A stretch of DNA of 64,000 nt, taken from positions 21,185,071 to 21,249,070 of the forward strand of contig OX463862.1 in assembly GCA_949825065.1 (NCBI GenBank), written 5' to 3'. This DNA comes from Odontocerum albicorne. Its lineage: Eukaryota > Arthropoda > Insecta > Trichoptera > Odontoceridae. Positions 61,970 to 64,000 of the stretch are shown one piece after another (positions within the stretch are counted from its first letter, which is position 1; each line of letters opens with the position of its first letter). Made by a program: the position numbers and the translations under genes. A model generated the notes under the pieces. That model searched no databases and was not told where the DNA came from. It was given only the letters and a program-made list of their open reading frames with translations.

Positions 61970-62760
61970 TCACACCGTTCCCTACTGGGTAGGCAGAGAG
62001 GACAGAGCGCCAGATCTTCTTATCTTGATACGTATATTTCGCCTCGTTCATATCCATATATCTTTTCAAACAACTCCTACGATTTCTCTGGCTTTTAGTT
62101 CATCATCCAACTGTTCTCTTTATTTGTTTGGTTATTCTTTCTTCATTCATTCGTTCCACGTGCTAAAACCATATCAAGTGTTAATATTCATCTTATTCAA
62201 CATTAATATTACCTTAGTTTCACATTAATATTAATCACGTCATTCCGTATTCTGTCATACATTGTCACTCCGTATATTCTTCTCAATGCATGCATTTCTA
62301 CAGCATTTATTCGGCTCCTATCAATATTTTTCCACATCCATATTTCCCTCCCATGCATCGAAGTTATTGACACCAAAATACTATTGTGGACTATCATCTT
62401 AGCAGGTTTTGGTACCGTCCGGTTCAAGTATATATAAATGTTATAGTGTATGATTGTTTCATATCGCTATACGACATTTAATATCCCTCTTAACTCTTCC
62501 ATCATCTGAGAAAATAATATCCAAATAGCAGAATTCCTTAACTTCTTCAATTCTTTCATTACTCACCCATATATCACATTTACTTTTCCTTTCACATTTT
62601 ATTATCACCATTACTTTTCATCCTGCAACATTCATTCTCAGAGCTTTCTCTTCGCATCTCTCATAAAATTTACTTATCAAACTCCGCAATTCATCTTCAC
62701 TCTCCACCAGCAAAAATAAGTCATTGTATACAGTAATCCGGAAACGTTCCCGTCATACAT
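61970..62760 (-). pseudogene. LINE-1 RT to 3' end, long decayed copy
   Basis: Minus strand from the right: VYNDLFLLVESEDELRSLIS (decayed YADD region at about 62730), ISKFYERCEEKALRMNVAG, SNERIEEVKEFCYLDIIFSD, then KPAKMIVHNSILVSIT, MHALRRIYGVTMYDRIRND. Finally, at 61975-62050, comes the tail (CAGAGCGCCAGATCTTCTTA as printed). Many stops. Confidence 0.75.
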
Positions 62761-62779
62761 TGTGACCCTATGTATTTTT

Positions 62780-62935
62780 CAAGGTGCGCGCGCACGCGTT
62801 GCTTAAATATTTATTTGGCTCTTTTAAGTATTTTTCCACATCCACGTTTCACTCTCATACATCTAAGTTGGCATTCAAATACTGTTTTGGACTATCAATT
62901 CAGCATAATTTGATATCGTCCGGTATATGTTTTAT
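62780..62935 (-). pseudogene. LINE-1 RT fragment
   Basis: ACATCCACGTTTCACTCTCA, TACATCTAAGTTGGCATTCA and GGACTATCAATTCAGCATAA match the HNSILVPTLMYGSETW region of LINE-1 at 62330-62410. This is a second, separate copy of the segment. Confidence 0.6.
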
Positions 62936-62999
62936 AAAGTTATACATACGTTATATGTTAAACAATGAAAACTAGAGTGTATATGTCGAACTAACTTTT

Positions 63000-63112
63000 A
63001 GGGAAAACCAGACTGGATACGTAATTAAAAAAAAATGAGTATCAACAGGATTTGAACAAGCAAACCTCGGGATTTAAGGCAAACGTCTTACCAACTAGGC
63101 CACGGAAGTTGT
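63000..63112 (-). mobile_element. SINE-B head copy
   Basis: Minus strand: CTTCCGTGGCCTAGTTGGTA, AGACGTTTGCCTTAAATCCC, GTTCAAATCC. The body is truncated after CCAGTCTGGTTTTC. Confidence 0.65.
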
Positions 63113-63367
63113 CATAAACACGTTAAAATAACGAAAAATTTACTAAACTTGGTCAAGAAATGAATCATAAATATCATATAACAATATACACAGCTTAAAG
63201 AATAACAACCCTAATCGCTAAAAATCCTTCAAATCACAATTTACTTTTTAAAAAAACTTTCAATTCCTTCTTTCAATAATTTATTGGTCAATTACTTTTA
63301 TTGGTCGTCCTCGACCATGAAATAAGAAATGTAATAAATCTTAATATTGCATAGTTTGAATTTACGT

Positions 63368-63960
63368 TGTTTAATGCCCCGTTGACTTTATTTCCTATTG
63401 CGACTCATCGTTCAGTAGATTGTTCCACTTTTTCGTCGTCTGAGAACATATTTCCAAACAGCAGAATCCCTTGTTCCTATGTTTTATTGTTCACTGAAAT
63501 ACACATTTATTTTTTCAATCAGCACTGCATTTGGATTTTACAATATTCAATATCCCATATTTTTCTCCACATTTCACTTACATATGTCGTTTAGTGCCCC
63601 GTTGACTTTGTTTCCTATTGCAACTCGTCGTTCAGTATATCATTTCACCTTTTCATCGTCTGAGAGCACATTTCCTAAATAGCAGAATCTCTTGTTCTAA
63701 CATTTCCTTCATCACTCTTATATCACCCTTTTCTATCAGAATTGCATTTAGATTTTGTAACAATAATTCTCAGATTCTTCACATTTCACATGCAATTTAA
63801 TTACACGTGTCTTTTAGTATCCCATCGCTTTTGTTTCCTATTGCAACTCGACGTTCAACATATCGTTCTACTTTAACAAAAAAAGAATAATGATAAATAA
63901 ATAAATAATTTTGAAAATAATAACAAAATATAAAAATACTTTTCTTTAACCTTAAAAATC
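63368..63960 (-). repeat. LINE-1-derived tandem array, about 3 units of ~226 bp
   Basis: Blocks TTTAGTGCCCCGTTGACTTT, CCTATTGCAACTCGTCGTTC, TTTTCATCGTCTGAGAGCAC and AGCAGAATCTCTTGTTC recur at about 63372, 63592 and 63812, the last incomplete. On the minus strand each unit carries the RRVAIGNK region of LINE-1. Confidence 0.75.
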
Positions 63961-64000
63961 GATAAATAGATTTTAGTAACACGTGTTTTCATCGTGTTTT

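Overview
The window reads as repeat-dominated, AT-rich intergenic DNA from an animal, most likely an arthropod and probably an insect. The basis is mariner/Tc1 elements, piggyBac-like pieces, Jockey/CR1-like LINEs, tRNA-derived SINEs and hammerhead-type palindromes. No host protein-coding gene, rRNA or functional tRNA was recognised on either strand. The species cannot be named from this sequence. Almost every longer open frame is a decayed piece of a transposase or LINE reverse transcriptase. The one apparently intact gene is a mariner transposase at 59552-60601.

Working family names used below. LINE-1 is the commonest: an RT C-terminus with GRGRPRKVWLDQ, on both strands throughout. LINE-2 is Jockey/CR1-like with a long 3' UTR. 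LINE-3 ends in APSLACFKKRLKKL. LINE-4 ends in GRRQISWLRNIRDWTG plus a (GAA)n tail. LINE-5 ends in HDAQ-type residues. LINE-6 has GKTLRDRIRNTT. LINE-7 has a C2H2-finger tail. LINE-8, -9 and -10 are single copies. SINE-A and SINE-B have tRNA-like heads. LTR-1 is present as three solo LTRs. TCM-1 to -4 are deleted Tc1/mariner-type elements, MAR-1 and MAR-2 are mariners, HHR-1 to -3 are hammerhead-like repeats, and R1 and R3 are unclassified interspersed repeats.

Layout. 0-5 kb: LINE/SINE scraps, then a LINE-2 body holding a LINE-4 copy and a solo LTR, each with exact target duplications. 5-13 kb: SINE-B and SINE-A copies, a 76-bp palindrome, and an HHR-1 palindrome split by a poly-A LINE and apparently by a piggyBac-like element at TTAA. 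13-25 kb: tandem arrays, one grown out of a transposase N-terminus, two MITEs, many LINE tails, and TCM-1. 25-30 kb: a 1.18-kb element bounded by inverted hammerhead arms, MAR-1, and a piggyBac remnant holding TCM-3. 30-39 kb: solo LTR in R1, a 0.5-kb tandem array, and a LINE RT interrupted by SINE-B. 39-52 kb: two HHR-1 palindromes and one HHR-2 palindrome, minisatellites, LINE-7, TCM-2 and a solo LTR. 52-64 kb: TCM-1 with a duplicated inverted 5' end, LINE tails, the intact mariner, and a LINE-derived tandem array at the right edge.

Two themes link the pieces. First, each SINE shares its 3' tail, which contains a small stem-loop, with a resident LINE (SINE-B with LINE-3, SINE-A with LINE-7), as expected if each SINE borrows that LINE's reverse transcriptase. 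Second, short inverted-repeat elements carry hammerhead-like cores on opposite strands; this is the strongest candidate here for an unusual biological system.
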